Shown here in pieces: positions 23,327 to 35,821 of a stretch of DNA of 64,000 bases (within the stretch, counting starts at the first letter, position 1; the number at the start of each line of letters is the position of its first letter). Below the pieces are notes generated by a model. That model had not been told where the DNA came from and ran no database searches. It was given only the letters and a program-made list of their open reading frames with translations. The stretch lies in assembly GCA_027924585.1 (NCBI GenBank), contig BSBM01000423.1, positions 5,444,001 to 5,508,000 of the forward strand. The letters are read 5' to 3'. Source of the stretch: Larix kaempferi (lineage: Eukaryota; Streptophyta; Pinopsida; Pinales; Pinaceae). A program made the translations under genes and the position numbers.

Positions 23327-24816
23327 TGTCACGTCCCCTTCGATCAATCCGATGCAAGGAAGGAAACATGATCAACATATCGGGCTTATTGACAATCTCA
23401 GCCCCATTCAAATTCTAAGAAATGCATGGATAATTAAAAACTTATGTGTGCAATTCCTACTCAATATAAACACAGCGGAATTAAACATAATAACACACAC
23501 ACAGACTAGAATGCATTAGCATATCTATCCCAAGCAGATGATAAATCAAGAGACAGTGAATCAATCCCATTCTTATGTTATGCACAAGATTCATATCAAC
23601 CATATTAAGATATTCATTTCATCTCATTAACACGAGCAGTTAACATTCACAATTAACACATTGCATAACACAAAATGCATATAAATTAATTCACAAAGAG
23701 TACTTATCTTGAAATGCAAACATCTAAAAAACTAGCTCCGTGAGAGTAATGTTCCACCCAAACATAGATCTCTGTCCAGCCTATATTCTTTCAGCTGAGA
23801 GATCACCCCCAAGCTGGGATCTGTATCCACTAAGAAGGAACTAGATAGGCTCACTCACAATCATGATTTCACTCAAACGGTCATGCTAAGCCAGCACACA
23901 GCTGGGTTTATCAAGCATGTAATAAGAAATGGAGGAGGATTCTAAGCCAGTGAGCTCAACCACAGAGCTACAGACATCTCAAGCTAAATTCAAGCAATCC
24001 AATCCTCTGTTCAAACATTCACTCTTGGATTTCTCGCAAATATGTCATCAAATAACTCAATCCCGTCACTGAATTTCTGGGCTGTAAAAACTAGGTTTTC
24101 GTATGGATTTTGGGGTATCTAATGCTCCCAAATTCACCCCAAGGTTCATATCTGTAGATCCCCCATTGGATTTTACTGTCAAATACAAATTCTGGGAGTT
24201 TATGGCTCTTCAAAATGTGGGTTCTTGCAAAGTTACGATTTCTGGTTTTTTTTTACTACTGGGCATGTGTAGTGTATGAAAATTGAAGCTAGGATCCCCA
24301 ATAATGGAATGCAAATGAGGACAAATCCATTCCCATGAGGTAGAGTGACTTGTGGTACAAGAAAATAGAGCTCATACTTTGCCATACGAATTTCTAAGCT
24401 GCACATGCTCCATTGAAGCCATTGACTGTTTTCTTTAACAACTTTCTTACAACAGAATTAAATGCCAACAAGGTAAGTCAAATGGGTCCTAAAGATGACA
24501 TTTGGCAACCTATGGTTCAATCCCACATCCCCCTCACCACTCCCTAGTGGATACACATGGCTCCTTCTCATTTGTTGCTTCCATAGCCAGTTTAGATTTT
24601 TGATTGCATGATGTTTATTTACATCATTTTTACAATGTTCCATGGCTAAATAACACATAGATAACACAATATCTAATACTTTCCTTTTAAATAAAATTTG
24701 AGCTTTCACTAGCGGGGCCTTGGCCTTGAGCTCCAGGCTAGGAAAACATACACCACATGTATACATTATTTACATTAAAGGCTAATATATCCTAAGGGTC
24801 AAAAAGGGGTATTACA
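23327..24816 (-). repeat. 3' LTR of element E
   Basis: On the plus strand it runs from TGTCACGTCCCC to GGGGTATTACA. The minus-strand polypurine tract (AAGGGGGAGGGGAT) is at 24817-24831, just inside. Confidence 0.92.
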
Positions 24817-24984
24817 ATCCCCTCCCCCTTAGAATAACACCATCCTCAGTGTTACAATAATTAGGAATACATATACAATTTACACATCCAAAATTTTCAA
24901 AAATTTTGTAGATCTACTCGACATTCTATCATTTACCTTGAACTTTTAGGACCAAGTCCTTTGGCTTCCACAAACTACTCCTGT

Positions 24985-25517
24985 TGGTTCTGACCTTCCA
25001 GCTCATCCACAAGTTTGAAAGCTTTATGGCTACTACCCTCTTCATGTTCCTTTGTTGGGTAGTTGCGGAGGCAATGATTCCCTCCACATTTCCAACACTT
25101 CACTAGCTGCTTCATCTTTACCTGCTCAATTTTCTTTGAGTCTTTCCACCTAGAACGTTTCTTAGTGGACAGATTGGATGCTTATATCCTCATTGATCCA
25201 TTGTCCTTTCCTTGGATGACTGTTTCCAGAATTATTTTTACTTGTCTTTGCAAACAAATGGAGTCCTGCAAGACCTTATGGTTCATCTCATTCTGTTGCT
25301 TCTGTATCTTGAGCATCTCTCCAAGATTTTCTTGGGTCTCGGCAATTGTTTGAAGGAGACTTCCAGCCAAGTCCAATAGCCTTTGGTCTACTGCCATGGT
25401 CAATGTGCACCACTGGATTTCACCTTGCTCACAATTAGCACTTGCTTTGCAACAATTGTAATAAATTAACTTCACTTTCTCACCTGTGAAATGCATCATT
25501 GTAATTATGTTAGGCAA
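24985..25517 (-). pseudogene. Gag fragment of element E with zinc knuckle
   Basis: Minus-strand frame from 25517: QRLLDLAGSLLQTIAETQ, then a helical, Gln-rich stretch, and after one stop near 25182 a zinc knuckle KCWKCGGNHCLRNYP (about 25102-25057; C-x2-C-x3-H with the last Cys now Tyr). Frame ends near 24985 at VDELEGQNQQE. The capsid domain is missing, so this is the C-terminal part of a Ty3-style Gag. It sits close to the 3' LTR, far from the PBS. Confidence 0.6.
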
Positions 25518-26887
25518 AGCATAATATAAACAGTAAAATCAGTCAATTCATTTCTCCATTGACACGCATAGTCCATGTTTTATCCATGAGACTTTCACAC
25601 TTTCCATGCTTTACCAACATACACATGAATTCCTTCATGTTCATCCATTCACAGGAAATTAACTACTTCAACATTCACAACTTATTTCAAGCAATTAAAC
25701 ACACTCTACTTTCAGCCATATTATGCATTCGACAATTTTCTGTTTTTATAAATGAATCAATGAAAAGGAAAGAGAGAGGAGTAATAGTTTTCTCCTCTTA
25801 ATCTTGTTCCATTCTGAAACCCACACCACCACTGTGGTTTTCATGCTCCTAGCCTCTTTCACTTCAACGTGAATGCTTGACCTTCCCTTCTTAGCTAAGA
25901 CACTTAGTGTCTATGGTCTATTCTAGACCTCTCAACCATGCAGTCCCTCTACATGGTTTTTCTACAACTCTTGGTTGCTAGGACCCACACAACCCCACTA
26001 TCACCATATTTCATTGCTGCTCATGCTGAGATCTTTAGGATAGTCACGTGTCGACATGCATCTCCATGATGCTTTCATCGCCCTTGCTTCCAACAATACC
26101 TTCACTCAAACATTAAATTAACTCACATATTTAGTTTATTTTCATAGGATTTATCTCTAAACAAGAGTTTAGGAAATCATAACCAAATCATATACACATG
26201 TATATTCATAAGCAAGAAGTTGCAAGGTAACCAAATACTTATCTGTATTATGTGTTTCCTCTCTAGTCCACAGGGTCCTACTTTGATTTGGAAGCCTTGG
26301 GATCACCTATGGACTTGGATGTTTGGCCAGCGTGCAGGCTGCTCCACAACATCAAATAATCAATGTCCAGCCAGTACACCTTCACGCTGACTTGGAAGGA
26401 AACTTCACCGCAACCATTTCTAGGTCAAGGCTCTACTATGGAGCCATAGGCATATAATAGCCCTTTCATCAACACCATCAGAAACCTTCATCAAAATCCC
26501 CACAACCTCCACAACATCCTTTCATACACATTAACCCTTCCACCACAACCCCTCACGAAAAACTTTTACTTTGCTTCTTTAGTGTGCAACACGAATTGCA
26601 TCTGTTTAGGCTGACAACAGAAGTAGTATAAGAAAACTCATCAGCGTTATTGCTCTAAAATTGTAACCATATTTCATAGCATTCACTATCAAGTGTCGAA
26701 ACACCAGGAATGTGTCCATTCCCTTAGGGCGTAATCAACATTGGTATCCCTAACATAACTCAGCACCAGAAAGGTGTGCACTGCTCACTGATGTGAGCTA
26801 TGCAGGTCCTAATCATACTTCAAGCAATCTTCCATAATATACATAAATAGAACATGCCAGGCAAAGTAATTCTAACAATTAGACTTG

Positions 26888-26931
<44 letters not shown>

Positions 26932-29900
26932 TCAGGGTTTACAGAACACTTATCCATTTGCATATGTAGTCCTTCCTCATTAATGAAGAATGGGGGCTCC
27001 TTCTCTGAGTTGACAGTGCCTCGGTTTTCCATCCCAACTCCTTTTTATGTTACATAACCCTCACATGTCTTACTGACATAATATTTACCATCTCACTCAT
27101 ATTGTTTACCAATCATGCAGTACAGATGGGACATTATCAAACTATCCAATGGCATTTCACCCGAAACCCATTTTCAAGATATGGGATCCTTCCCATGAAG
27201 TTTGGCTTTTGTAGGCCCTCTCTCATGGTCTTATTGCAATGTGTCTTCCTGGCACACATATTAAATAGCCAAACAATCAGCAACATTTAACAATAAAATT
27301 AAAATCTGATTGTTCCATAACCAATCAATGGCATTAATAATTAAATTCAGTATGAATTTGCAATTTTGTCTACTACAAAAATTGATTTTCTTCGCCATGA
27401 GGCTATCCTCATATTGCTTGGCTCTTGTAAGTGGTATCACTTCTCCCATTATGGTCTTATGTCTGCTGCCCTACATGAACATCCACTTATAACATGTCCT
27501 CCTGACACAATTCATATAAGCCAAATATTCATTAGTAATTTATTAGTAAAATTCCAAATCCGAGATTTACAAATCTGATATTTACAAGTCTGAGATTTAC
27601 AATCCTTCTTTCTCACAAAACTTAGAGTTCTCAACCATGAGATTCCTTCTCATAAGCTTTCAATCGAAATTTTCAAATTTGTTCTCTACAGAAATTTGAT
27701 TTGCAACCATGATATTATTCCCATAAACTTAAATCAAAATATTTTCAGATATGTTTCATGCATAAGTTAAATTTCACAACCATGAGAGCCTTCTCATAAC
27801 CTTTGGCTTTTGCACATGGTAGAGTTCGATCTTTACTATGGTCTTACCTTCACTGCCATACGAAAGACATTTCTTCCTGGAATTTGAAACTTTCAATGAG
27901 CCAAACATGTTGTGAGTATTTATGCATATATTATTTCATTGCAACAACGATCACTGAAGCATTTTCAGAATTACAACACTCTAGAATTCAAACACTTCGA
28001 GCTGTTAACATATCAATATCACCAAAGCTCATTCACTTCACGTGAATCAATATCATATTAAAATTTCAAGGTACATTCACATCATTTACGTAATTTAAAT
28101 GAAACTTTAGATACTCATTATTTCAGAGTCATATCATTTATACAACTTTGCCCTTCCACAGAGCATTCCGGTAGCCCATCGATCATGACTGCCGTCTTCA
28201 TGAACTTATTGTTATGCATTCATAACAGCCCATAAAATGATCCTAGAATTATCATCAATTCATTATGTCATTCATTATTTAGTTTGCCATAACATACGCA
28301 CCATCCCTATGCATTCATGCAATGCATCACAACATGTGCACCCACACTTATGCATGCATATTTACAACATTTACTCAAAATTTTCCTATGCATTCACTCA
28401 TTGCAACCACAAGATTTATAAATTATCTTAATGCATATCCACTCAATGCCACCTTGCATTGGTTCACGAATATTATGTATTCAAACATATTATGGCCTAA
28501 CCATGACTACCTCATATAGCATGCACTACCATAATCAGGACCACTAGTCCTCACTTGCTTTGGTTATTAAGCCCATAACCAACGTACACATGGCATGATA
28601 TATTTTATATTAATCCAATCTAAATTTCTAAACAATCACATGGTATGAGACCTCTTTCCTTCATCACTCCATGCTCCACCACACTATGGCAGTATGCCAT
28701 TCTCATAAATGAATTTCAATCCTAAATGCATACCATTCCATGGTTACTAAATAGGGTTCAATGGATTCTTAGCAAATCTCCTTTCAACACATATGCAATC
28801 ATTATAACTAAACCATTACCTGTATGGATCTCATTTGCACCTTTGATGTGACCTGATCAGTTGGTCTCTTACAGAGGATTGTAGAATTTCTTCCACCAAC
28901 CTATTGATCATGGATTTGGTGCCCTAACCTTTTCTTCATAAGGTGGTTGGTCATATGCAAGAACATCATCCACATCCTTAGCCATGCTTCTGTTGTTTTT
29001 GGTCCTACAACCAATACCAACACCACTAGTGATTATCAACCACAATATTTGCCATTAGTGGTTCATTGCATATGTAGAACCTTACTACTTTTACAAATAT
29101 GTAATATCATATGTGTGCACAAACATCTTCTCATGCACTGTGCAATGTTTACTAATATGTCAACTAGTGCATATTCATGCCATCCATCTAATCTCTTGTA
29201 TTTTCATCATTCTCATGCCATAATTTTATGTACATAAACCTTATAAAATATAAATACAGTTAGCAAGATAGGGTTTCAGGAATTCTCCCTTTCCAATCCT
29301 TCATCTTTGCATGTACTTCCTCTTCCACTTCATAGCTGGTTCGATTTCATGGCCTATGCTATTTCTAGGCATGCAATTCTAGAAATTGCCCATATGGACA
29401 ACAATTTTTGTCAAAACAGCCACTGGCACTTTTCTGCTCCAATTATCTATGGAGTATGATAGCCCCATTCGAATTCTGATTATACACTAGTGTTCCCTGC
29501 TGGACAAGATTTCCAATGCCTATCCCCGTGCTCCATTCCGATTTGGGTGTGAAAACTACGTTGCTTCAAAAATGACAACTTTCACTACAATTCTGCACCT
29601 TTTTTTTCCAGTGGTAAAATATCATGAACTGCCAACTTCAGCCACCTGTAGAAAAAAATCCATGAAGAATCACGAAAAATTTTCTACCGGGAGAAGTTAG
29701 ACCATATAACAAGGATCACTCAGCAGTTCGTGGATCTCTGTTCCGATGCTCCATTCACCTTCTATAAAATTCAGGGTTTGACTACTTTTCACTTTTCACA
29801 TTTTTCCAAAATTCCCAATTTTGGGCCAAAAAATGGCTATTTCCAAAACGGTGAATTTCTGGGAAATCTTTGTCTAACGGAATATGTCTTCTTTACTGAG

Positions 29901-30480
29901 AATATGAAATGCTGAGTTAAGTAAATTTCTTGAATCCGAGTTATACGGTCACTTTCAACCACTGTAAGCTTTTCAAATTTCCCAAAACGTGGCCCAAAAT
30001 AGTGCTTTTTGGCCTTCTTGCACACCCCGACTCCACATCCTTTGGGATTTGGCTCCAAAACTCCAAACTTAACATCGTTCCTACTCCATGACTATTCCAT
30101 ATCAATTTCGGCTCAATCCAACCTTCTGTCAAGCGTCGGGACATTGATTTGTGAAATCCATTAATCCCAAATTTATGACAAATTTGAGCGTAATGGGATC
30201 GGGATCCTCACTAGTTCATTCATGGCCTTCGTCAATGGCCTCAGAATGCCACTAACCTCATCCAAATCTGATTCCGTAGGCTCCTGCAATCGAAAAATCA
30301 AATTTCGGTCTCTATACTTTTTTTTTTTTTACACAATCTGCAGGTTCTGCAACCCGCAATCCCACAATCCATATTGCGGGTGCGGAAATGCTACTTTTCC
30401 AAGTCAGGACTACTCCATCCCGTGGTCCCACAACCCGCAAGCGGAAAGCCAAGTCGCGAATATAGAAATTTTAACCTTTC
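25518..30480. other. Noncoding interior of element E
   Basis: About 5 kb without a coding pattern. ORFs here are short and lack domains. It is AT-rich with repeated phrases (for example GATTTACAA three times at 27551-27600) and many CATGCA/ATGCAT words at 28300-28450. I see no gene in it. Confidence 0.55.
26891..26929. repeat. (AT)n microsatellite
   Basis: About 19 uninterrupted AT dinucleotides inside element E. The two facing small ORFs over it are artefacts of the repeat. Confidence 0.97.
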
Positions 30481-30806
30481 CGCAGAAGAAGGGTCGGTCG
30501 CTCCTTCTGGTGATTAGTATTTTCTTCGTCACGTCCGCAGGAGAAGGGTCAGCTGCCCCTTCTAGTGTTTATCATTTTCTCTATCACAATCTGTAGAAGA
30601 AGGATCGGCTGCCCCTTCTAGTGATTAGCATTTTCTCTATCACAATCTGCAAAAGAAGGGTCGGTTGCCCCTTCTAGTGATTAGCATTTTCTCTGTCACA
30701 ATCTGCAGAATAAGGGTCTGCTGCCCCTTCTGGTGATTAGCATTTTCTTCTATCACAATCTGCAGAAGAAGGGTTGGCTACCCCTTCTGGTGATTAGCAT
30801 TTTCTC
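30481..30806. repeat. 55-57-bp minisatellite, 6 units, in leader of element E
   Basis: Units start near 30481, 30536, 30591, 30647, 30703 and 30760 with a shared core GCAGAAGAAGGGTCGG and CCCCTTCTGGTGATTAGCAT. On the minus strand it lies about 0.3 kb after the PBS, in the leader. Confidence 0.93.
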
Positions 30807-30872
30807 TGTCGCGTCCCTTTCCATCAATCCATTGCATGGAAGGAAACATGACTAAGCTTACCGGGCTCATAA
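30807..30872 (-). repeat. Extra copy of the LTR end (U5) of element E
   Basis: TGTCGCGTCCCTTTCCATC, continuing through GGAAGGAAACATGAC, matches the first 65 bp of both LTRs (23327 and 31109) in the same orientation, but no LTR follows. It directly adjoins the minisatellite. Confidence 0.85.
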
Positions 30873-31088
30873 CTCCTTCGTCCCTTGGCCAAATGGGACG
30901 AGTTTGGTACCATTAGAAAGCTCTTGCATAGCTCTCTGCAATGGTGTGATCATCTGCAGCATCTGAGAACTCTAATCCTATCATTTTTCCATTCCAAAAT
31001 GACACACCAACTTCACCAATACCATGTTAAAACATTCTATTACCTACCTGTAACTCAGAGTTTGGCCCAAGTAGCCCCAGTGCTACAA

Positions 31089-31105
31089 GATGGGCTCTGA
31101 TACCA
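31089..31105 (-). promoter_or_regulatory. Primer-binding site of element E (initiator Met)
   Basis: The minus strand reads TGGTATCAGAGCCCATC, three bases from the LTR end. Confidence 0.92.
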
Positions 31106-31108
31106 CTC

Positions 31109-32598
31109 TGTCATGTCCCCTTCTATCAATCTAGTGCAAGGGAGGAAACATGACCAACATACCGGTCTTATTGACAATCTCATCCCCATTCAAATTTTAA
31201 GAAATGCATGGATAATTAAAAACTTCTGTGTGCAATTCATACTCAATATAAACACGACGGAATTAAACATAATGGCACACACAAAGACTGGCATGCATCA
31301 GCATATCTATCCCAAGCAGATGATCAATCAAGAGACAGCGAATCAATCCCATTCTTATGCTATGCACAAGCTTCATATCAACCATATTAAGATATTCATT
31401 TGATCTCATTAACACAAGCAGTTAACATTCAGAATTAACACATTACAGAACACTGAATGCATATAAATTAATTCACAGAGAATACTTATCTTGAAATGCA
31501 AACGTCCAAACAACTGGCTACGTGAGAGCAACATTCCACCCAACCATAGATCTCTTCTCAGCCTATATTCTTTCATTTGAATGATCACCCCCAAGCTAGG
31601 ATGTGTATCCACTAAGGAGGAACTAAACAAGCTCACTCACAACCATGGATTCACTCAAACGGTCATGCTAATCCAGCACACAATTGGGTTTATTAAGCAT
31701 GTAATAAGAAAAGGAGGAGGATGTTAATCCAGTGAGCTCAACCACATAGATACAGACATCTCAAGCTAAATTCAAGCAATCCAATCCTCTGTTCAAACAT
31801 TCACTCTTGGATTTCTCACAAATCTGTCATCAAATAACTCAATCCCGTCACTGGATTTCTGGGCTGTAAAAACTAGGTTTTCCTATGGATTTTGGGGTAT
31901 CTAATGCTCCCAAATTTTCCCCAAGGTTCATATGTATGGATCCCCCATTGAATTTTACTGTCAAATACCAATTCTAGGAGTTTATGGCTCTTGAAAACTT
32001 GGGTTCTTGCAAAGTTGCGATTTCTAGTTTTTTTCTTACTGTTGGGCATGTGTAGTGTATGAAAACTGAAGCTGGGATCCTCAATAATGGAATGGGAATG
32101 AGGAAGAATCCATTCCCATGAGGTAGAGTGACTTGTGGTACAAGAAAACAGAGCCCATACTCTGCTATACGAATTTCTGGACTTCCCATGCTCCATTGAA
32201 GCCATGGATTGTTTTTTTCAACAACTTCCTTGCAACAGAATTAAATGCTAGCAAGGTAAGTCAAATGGGTCCTGAAGATGACATTTGGAAACCTATGGTT
32301 CAATCCCACATCCCCCTCACCACTCTCTAGTGGATACACATGGCCCCTTCTCATTCATTGCTTCCATAGCTAGTTTTGATATTTTATTGCATGATGTTTA
32401 TTTACATCATTTTTACAATGTTCCATGGTTAAATAGCACATGGATAACATAATATCTAATACTTGCATTTTAAATAAAATTCGAGCTTTCACTAGGGGGC
32501 CTTGGCCTTGAGCTCCAGGATAGGAAAACATACACCACATATATACATTATTTACATTAAAGGATAATATATCATAAGGGTTAAAATGAGGTAGTACA
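31109..32598 (-). repeat. 5' LTR of element E
   Basis: TGTCATGTCCCC...GGTAGTACA, colinear with 23327-24816 and identical in length, differing by scattered substitutions. Confidence 0.92.
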
Positions 32599-32969
32599 AT
32601 TCAGTAGAATAGATTCATGCTTTTAATAGGTAGATGTATGTTGTCGATTTTATTTTATGCTTTCCACAAATAGGTTTATGCTTTGGATTTTAGCAGAATA
32701 GATTCATGCTTTTAGTAGATAGATTTATGCTTTCAATTTCATTTGATTAAGATTTATACTTTCATCCCTTAGACGTATGCTTTCATCAGAATACACTTAT
32801 GCATTCACATATTTTTTCCCCAAATCTGGTCATTCGAAAATAGAATTCTCTTAATAGTGCACATACAGTGCAGAGTACCTTTGAAGTTTGTACGTCCCGT
32901 GGTCGATATTTAAAGTGAAGTTCTTGAACTAAGACCTGTAAAAAGGTAAGCATTTCTGAACTTCCACCA
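32599..32969 (+). repeat. 3' LTR of element C, second part
   Basis: It resumes with ATTCAGTAGAATAGATTCATG, matching the 5' LTR from about 9716, and ends CCACCA at 32969, the same terminus as 10081. Confidence 0.92.
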
Positions 32970-33403
32970 ACATTCTCTGTCTCTTTCTTAAAAAATCTTT
33001 TTTTAATAAATTATGTTTATTAAAAGAGACCCACTAATAAATTATGTTTATTAAAAGAGGCCCACCCCGATAAAAAACAACCTTAAATAAAATAAGTTTT
33101 ACAAAAAAAATCTTCATAGAAAAATTTAAATAATATAAAATCCTCCACTTCAAGCATATGACTTTAACCAATATCAAAGTCCACCACTTAAAACATATGT
33201 GCATATAAAATATTAAGTTTCACCACATCTGATATATAAATCATGAATCTCCAAAAAAACAAAACTCACATGGATCTTCAATTCAAGTCACCGTCTCTCT
33301 TGGAGTGGTTAATGCCCACGATGGTTCAAAACACCATCCCTCCTTAAGTAGATATGGAATTTTTTCGGACTTGGATATTTTTCCTTCCACTCTAATACCA
33401 ATT
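32970..33403 (-). other. Leader and PBS of copia element B
   Basis: Continues element B on the far side of element C. The minus strand has TGGTATTAGAGTGG at 33400-33387, an initiator-Met PBS three bases from the LTR. A phrase of about 30 bp (AATAAATTATGTTTATTAAAAGA) occurs twice around 33003-33060. No coding pattern. Confidence 0.85.
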
Positions 33404-33603
33404 TGAAGGTTGGAGACAGAAATATCAAACACAAAGAATATGCCCAAAAAAAAATGACCTACCTATATTTAAACACTTATACCATGCTAAAATCCTAGAC
33501 TAATTGATGGATGCATGCAATTAACTAAAGTCTAACTAGATTGCTAAAAATAAAACCGAGCTTTTAACTAAGACTTAGCCGGAGTTAATTACAATTTCTA
33601 ACA
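33404..33603 (-). repeat. 5' LTR of copia element B
   Basis: 200 bp, TGTTAGAAATTGT...CTTCA on the minus strand; matches 4426-4684 apart from a deletion of about 60 bp. Confidence 0.92.
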
Positions 33604-34164
33604 ATTTTGGCCACTCATGGACTTTGACAAATTTAAGGACTACACTTTGGTGATCGTCTTAATGTAATGCATATACTCTCTAGGGATGATATTCTACTTC
33701 TTACAAATGGCTCTATGAGTGAAGGTCATGCATTGGCGGATATCCTTAATATTTTTAACAAATTTACATGACGTTATGAGTGAAGGTCATGCATTGGTGG
33801 ATATCCTTAATATTTTTAACAAAGTTACTTGAATGGTAGACAATCTGGAAAAATCTGACTCTTACTTTAATTGGGTGGAAGAAGAGGTGGTGCAAATTTT
33901 ACTAGACATTTTTCAGTTTAATATAGGAGAGTTCAATGAAGGATTAAAGTATCTTGGATACCATCTCAAACCAAATGGATGCCACAAACAATAGTGGGAT
34001 AGTCGTTAGACAAGGATAGTTGTTAGCTTGCATTGAATCAATAATTATTCATTGGTGTAATCGTTGTCTCGTGGACAACTACTATTAGTTAAATAAATAT
34101 TGGAGGAAACTAATATTATTTAAGTCAATATTGGAGACCATTCCTATTTATTGGCATACATTCG
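33604..34164 (+). pseudogene. L1-type LINE reverse transcriptase, piece 2
   Basis: Continues piece 1 directly: VMHILSRDDILLLTNGS carries the F/YxDD region (here SRDD), then LADILNIFNKF, later FNEGLKYLGYHLKPNG (about 33930-33975) and the SRGQLLLVK and YWHTF blocks up to 34164. A 61-bp tandem duplication (33715-33775 and 33776-33836) lies right after the catalytic box. Element F interrupts the frame at 34165; it resumes as ASIPQQP at 47763. Confidence 0.85.
33715..33836 (+). repeat. 61-bp tandem duplication inside the LINE
   Basis: Two copies starting ATGAGTGAAGGTCATGC at 33715 and 33776, differing at a few positions. The period is not a multiple of three, so it breaks the RT frame. Confidence 0.93.
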
Positions 34165-35767
34165 TGTTGGACGGGGTCCAAGTGGGTGGTAAAAAGGCAC
34201 AAGTTTTGAAATTTGCGTAGTGCACGCTGTAGGAGGAAGAAGAGGGAATTTTGATAATTGCGCGTTGCGTGTTGAGACATGAGGAGGATGTAGTTTTGAG
34301 AAATTTCACATGGTCGCGCAGCGACAAGTGAGCAAGGTTGCGCAATGAACTGGTGTGCGGCTCGCGCGCAATAACTATTTTGGATAAAGAATAAAGGAAA
34401 GGTCGGAGCAGAGAAAGCAACCTATTTTGGGACATGGAGATGAACAGAAAGGACCTGTCAGAGAGAGTGCCGGCAAGTAGTTGAGAAGCTAGGCCACGAT
34501 GTCGACGGTGACCGGCAGACGGATGATGAGAGAAGGGACAGGCCATGACGAAGTTGTAACCGTTTTGGTGACTATGGCTGTTAGAAGAACGTGTGAGACA
34601 GGCATGGACCAAATGGAAGGGCTGGAGCAGGTAGAGCAAGCTGTCGATGGCAACAACTAGGGTGGCAGTTAGCCATGCCAGTTTTCTAAACCTTAGGGTT
34701 TCGGCCTAATGATTGTAAAGACACGACCCTTGGGTGTGATCTATAAATAGGGAAATTTTGCATGGGAAAGGGTTACTCTTCAAGTGTTGAATTCTCAGTG
34801 AATGAATATTGTTAGATCTTTTTGAGCTTGAAGCTATTGTAAATGCTCTGCAGCTGAGTGCGGAGAGACCTATCTGAGAGAGAAGAGGGTCTGCAGCTAA
34901 GTGCACAGGCCAAGAACTGTTGTACCCTTCCCATTAGAGAAATATAACAACAGTTCTTGTGGACATAGCCTCCATCTGGGGGGTGAACCACGTTAAATTC
35001 TGTGTAGTGTGATTGTTTGCCTTGCAATTTGTCATTTACTTGGAATGTATGCTTGATACCGCAATTACTAGTTGTATGTTTGATTATATATGTATTCACT
35101 GAAGGAATGGGTTGGATAATATGTTAAGTAATACATGTTTGGATGAATGCTAAGCATGTAGCACTCTAATCCTATGAATGTATGAATCTATTGTCTAAGT
35201 CACTTAGGTGAACATTGAAATTAAGCGTTGCATTGGAGCACGCAGTAATATATGTTTCTTCAATCATATGCAACCTAATGATAAGAACTTGGATGATTTG
35301 AAGAGATAAAGAATGTTAAGTAGGATTGGTTGGAAGTAATCATCTTGGAAGAGACGCGCGATCTAGCTGATGCGCTGAACTATTGAGATCTGCTGCTAAA
35401 TAAGCTATTGATAGCTTATTGTTGTGATGCAAGAAGTATCTCGTATCATGCAAACATTAGAGGCACTAGTATGCAAGCAACCCCGCTTGCCGAGATATTC
35501 GACGCGGAACAGAGGTTTCGCACAGTGGTCTGTCCGAAGCTTTCTGCAAAGTATTGCACTGCTTATCAGTCATCCCACATGTGCATCACCCGGTTATAGA
35601 AACCTGATTCTGTAACCACCCCCTCAGCTTTGCCTCGGGTGAGACCTCAGGCTGTGAGTAGCCTGTTGCCGAAAGGGTCGGTGAATAAGGATTTTGTTGG
35701 TTCCTTGAACCGCGAAGTACCTGGGTCTACATTGGAAAAACCTCTAGCTCAGTTATATAAGCCAACA
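34165..35767 (+). repeat. 5' LTR of element F
   Basis: TGTTGGACGGGG...AAGCCAACA, 1603 bp. TATAAATA at 34742-34749 marks the likely promoter. In a stretch of about 200 bp near the start the two LTRs differ at roughly one base in eight, many differences being C/T or G/A. Confidence 0.95.
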
Positions 35768-35769
35768 AA

Positions 35770-35785
35770 TGGTTCTGTTGCCCGG
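35770..35785 (+). promoter_or_regulatory. Primer-binding site of element F (possibly tRNA-Glu)
   Basis: TGGTTCTGTTGCCCGG, two bases after the LTR. The nearest plant tRNA 3' end I know is tRNA-Glu (complement TGGTTCCGTTGCCGGG), with two mismatches. Confidence 0.65.
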
Positions 35786-35821
35786 ATAAGACCAGTGATG
35801 CGATAGTGTTGTTGGAAAGTA

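Larger units (their letters stand above)
23327..32598 (-). mobile_element. Element E: large LTR element without pol (LARD-like)
   Basis: Two LTRs of exactly 1490 bp flank 6.3 kb of mostly noncoding DNA with an initiator-Met PBS and a polypurine tract, oriented on the minus strand. It interrupts the 3' LTR of element C; the flanks are ATTTC (left) and ATTCA (right), consistent with an ATTTC duplication that lost one T on the right. No protease, RT or integrase motif is visible on either strand, so it depended on another element's enzymes. Confidence 0.88.
8760..32969 (+). mobile_element. Element C: Athila-like Ty3/gypsy retrotransposon, with two inserts
   Basis: It has paired LTRs (8760-10081; 22370-23326 plus 32599-32969), a tRNA-Asp PBS, gag, protease, RT, RNase H, an integrase remnant, a third ORF and a polypurine tract. 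The tRNA-Asp PBS together with a third ORF after pol suggests the Athila branch. Without inserts D and E the element is about 9.6 kb. The flanking 5-mers are GCAGT (left) and ACATT (right), so the target duplication is at best 3/5 and the borders rest on the LTR ends. It lies inside copia element B. Confidence 0.88.
4426..33603 (-). mobile_element. Element B: Ty1/copia retrotransposon, split by nested elements
   Basis: Both LTRs, an initiator-Met PBS and the copia order gag-PR-IN-RT-RH can be read right to left. Exact 5-bp target duplications ATTTT flank it at 4421-4425 and 33604-33608. Removing the element plus one ATTTT joins the LINE frame MEGLSCHVI to a continuation leading to DDILLLTNGS, which confirms both borders. 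The element itself is only about 5 kb; the other 24.2 kb is element C and its inserts, sitting between B's leader and its gag ATG at 8752. Confidence 0.93.

Noticed and set aside
26820-27057. Two facing ORFs over the AT repeat
   Set aside because: They exist only because (AT)n is open in several frames.
30481-30806. CRISPR-like repeat-spacer pattern
   Set aside because: Units are contiguous with no unique spacers, in plant retroelement DNA; it is a minisatellite.
8755-32974. 5-bp target duplication for element C
   Set aside because: GCAGT and ACATT agree at only three of five positions, so I rely on LTR ends instead.
34148-34639. 163-residue minus-strand ORF in the LTR of element F (and 155 residues at 46070-46537)
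   Set aside because: It lies across U3 of both LTRs, has no domain, and runs across the LTR border into different sequence.
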